This document shows positions 62,700-64,000 of a stretch of 64,000 nucleotides of DNA, in pieces. Position numbers and translations under genes: made by a program. The notes under the pieces were generated by a model. It made no database searches and had not been told where the DNA came from. It was given only the letters and a program-made list of their open reading frames with translations. Source of the stretch: Oscillospiraceae bacterium (GTDB lineage Bacteria; Bacillota; Clostridia; Oscillospirales; WRJC01); the NCBI GenBank assembly GCA_009783265.1, contig WRHM01000010.1, forward strand, positions 1 to 64,000. The letters run 5' to 3'. Within the stretch, counting starts at the first letter, position 1. Every line of letters begins with the position of its first letter.

Positions 62700-63344
62700 T
62701 TATTTCTGCCGCACGCACTGAAATATATATGCGCAGATAAGCCCTATAAATAAAATCGCAAGTCCCGTCATTCCGTCTAAAATATCTATCCCCAGAGATA
62801 ATTTTATCTCCTGAGGCGCGCCTTTTATAAATCTCGCAGCCAAATAATAATTATAAAATCTCATCATGAACCTGATTAAAACTGTCCCTAAAAATATACA
62901 CAGACCTATAAACATAATATATCTGGGATTTTTTTCGTCGAGCATTTTCCCCGGATCTCCTGAATTTATATTTATCAAAATCAAAGATAAAAATCTAAAA
63001 ACCGGCGCAACCGTCAAAAACGTGCATATAAGCACAAATATCCCGGCATAAAGCACTGCTTTTATATCATCAAGCACAACGTTTTTATAATCCGTGACTA
63101 CTTTTATCCCGTTCCCGAAAGATATTTCGTATTCTGTGATTTCACCTGAATTATTTATAATTTTGTGCATAAACGGCGGCAAAAGCATTTTTTCAACTTC
63201 CACATTTACAAAAAACAATATAACAGATAATATAAAAGCCAATATAATAAAAAATATGCAGACATAAAATAAAACATTAAAAACAGGCTGTAATAATTTA
63301 GAAAACCTAAACATGAAATTATAATTTTTTGATTTTTCATTCAT
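62700..63344 (-). CDS. DUF2975-like four-helix membrane protein
   Basis: A 214-residue membrane protein with four hydrophobic segments (about 23-48, 92-118, 142-163, 188-210) and an extracytoplasmic loop of about 45 residues after the first. The layout fits DUF2975. Function unknown. It lies between the PadR promoter and dnaE on the same strand and has its own ribosome-binding site. Confidence 0.65.
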   Translation of the reverse strand: MNEKSKNYNFMFRFSKLLQPVFNVLFYVCIFFIILAFILSVILFFVNVEVEKMLLPPFMHKIINNSGEITEYEISFGNGIKVVTDYKNVVLDDIKAVLYAGIFVLICTFLTVAPVFRFLSLILININSGDPGKMLDEKNPRYIMFIGLCIFLGTVLIRFMMRFYNYYLAARFIKGAPQEIKLSLGIDILDGMTGLAILFIGLICAYIFQCVRQK

Positions 63345-63379
63345 ATAAAATTTATACCTCTCTTTTGTTTTTTGTTTTT

Positions 63380-64000
63380 TTATTTTCTGACCGTTTTTAC
63401 ATTATCTTCGCCAAGTAAACTTTTTAATTCACTTACGCATATTTGATTCATATCAGTTCCCGGATTTTTTACAGAATATATTTTTTTTGTGCTTTCATCG
63501 TAAATTTTCACCTCGACCCTGCCGTCGAATATCCCGATCAGGCTCAGGGCTTTTTTATATTCTACGCATTCAGTGTCCGGGACTTTCAGATATAAAACAG
63601 AAACTTCTTCGGATTTTGCGTCGGGTTTATATAATTCCGGATCAGGCTGAAAATCCGATTCACCGTTTTTTCTAAGTTTTATAATATTATTCAATAAAAT
63701 CTTCGGGGTATCGTCCCTTCCCGGAGAGATATTCCCCTGTACCGCGATAATATTATCTACTCTTATCTCATTAAAAAACTGCGTGAATTTTTTCGGGAAT
63801 ACAACAACTTCAATCGACGAATATTCGTCCTCGAAAGTCAAAAATGCCATGTTATCCCCGTTTTTCGTTCTTTTCATATTCACTTCGCTTATAATTCCCG
63901 CAGCCGTGACAAATTTATTTTCTTCTTTATTTTCGCGCGGGACATCGGGGACTCTGTCCTCTACGGATAAATTATCTTCCGTTTCCTGATTCTCTTGATT
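63380..64000 (-). CDS. dnaE: DNA polymerase III alpha subunit, 3' end (cut by window edge)
   Basis: The 207 codons from the window edge to the stop at 63380 form the C-terminus of DnaE. Residues AAGIISEVNMKRTKNGDNMA followed by FLTFEDEYSSIEVVVFPKKF are the OB-fold of DnaE polymerases. The tail is the usual small domain ending SLLGEDNVK. The frame is open at 64000, so the rest of the gene is outside. A shorter ATG start at 63883 would cut the OB-fold and is not used. Confidence 0.9.
   Translation of the reverse strand, partial: NQENQETEDNLSVEDRVPDVPRENKEENKFVTAAGIISEVNMKRTKNGDNMAFLTFEDEYSSIEVVVFPKKFTQFFNEIRVDNIIAVQGNISPGRDDTPKILLNNIIKLRKNGESDFQPDPELYKPDAKSEEVSVLYLKVPDTECVEYKKALSLIGIFDGRVEVKIYDESTKKIYSVKNPGTDMNQICVSELKSLLGEDNVKTVRK

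Overview
The window looks like chromosomal DNA of an AT-rich, endospore-forming, anaerobic member of the Clostridia (Bacillota). The sporulation genes yqfC-yqfD-phoH, ylbJ and two CotF-type spore coat proteins point to a spore former. A thioester-domain (TED/SpaA-type) surface adhesin and the clostridial style of obg, dtd, ligA and dnaE fit a Gram-positive relative. Fucose and rhamnose isomerases, butyrate kinase and mannitol/sorbose-phosphate dehydrogenases suggest a fermenter of plant or host sugars. No rRNA, tRNA, CRISPR array, phage region or IS transposase was found.

Layout. 1-8.3 kb (minus): a truncated surface adhesin with a long repeat-bearing leader, then a 2-hydroxyacid dehydrogenase, an esterase-like hydrolase, a nitroreductase and a heterodimeric ABC exporter. 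8.5-12.3 kb (plus): three tandem paralogous serine hydrolases. 12.3-18.8 kb (minus): methyltransferase, a MBL/FAD-oxidoreductase/dtd/glycoside-hydrolase operon, MscL with a zinc-ribbon tail, and YlbJ. 18.9-21.6 kb (plus): yqfC-yqfD-phoH. 21.7-24.6 kb (minus): radical SAM protein with a structured leader, a YefM-YoeB toxin-antitoxin pair and a Gfo/Idh oxidoreductase. 24.8-30.5 kb: spore coat genes, an esterase, lnt and lgt, an amidohydrolase. 30.7-36.6 kb (plus): an MBOAT plus two DHHW-type proteins, read as a polysaccharide O-acetylation operon. 36.8-40.8 kb: butyrate kinase, HAD phosphatase, glycerate kinase, sugar isomerase. 40.9-49.8 kb (plus): PIN toxin-antitoxin, sugar isomerase/epimerase, rhamnulokinase, rhamnose isomerase, ApbE, a candidate structured RNA and fucose isomerase. 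50-54.6 kb (minus): obg, a small P-loop protein, ligA. 54.6-54.9 kb: a probable type I toxin-antitoxin locus. 55-58.6 kb (plus): GNAT, SorE-like and MtlD-like dehydrogenases. 58.7-64 kb (minus): an oxidoreductase, a PadR-controlled envelope operon, a membrane protein and the 3' end of dnaE.

Three things stand out. (1) A type I toxin-antitoxin locus at 54.6-54.9 kb: a small hydrophobic peptide has its ribosome-binding site inside a hairpin, its mRNA ends can pair, and a perfect-consensus promoter faces it from the 3' side, so the two opposing transcripts would begin with the same sequence. (2) A family of small GC-rich palindromic repeats (TGTAGGG...CCCTACA and AAAGCCCCC...GGGGGCTTT types) is scattered between genes and has also entered genes: two in-frame copies lie inside the essential GTPase gene obg, one forms the N-terminus of ApbE, and one supplies the stop codon of ligA. 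(3) A 190-nt candidate structured RNA with its own extended -10 promoter lies upstream of fucI.

Most assignments rest on recognisable motifs read from translated sequence. No database search was possible, so family names for small or divergent proteins are provisional.
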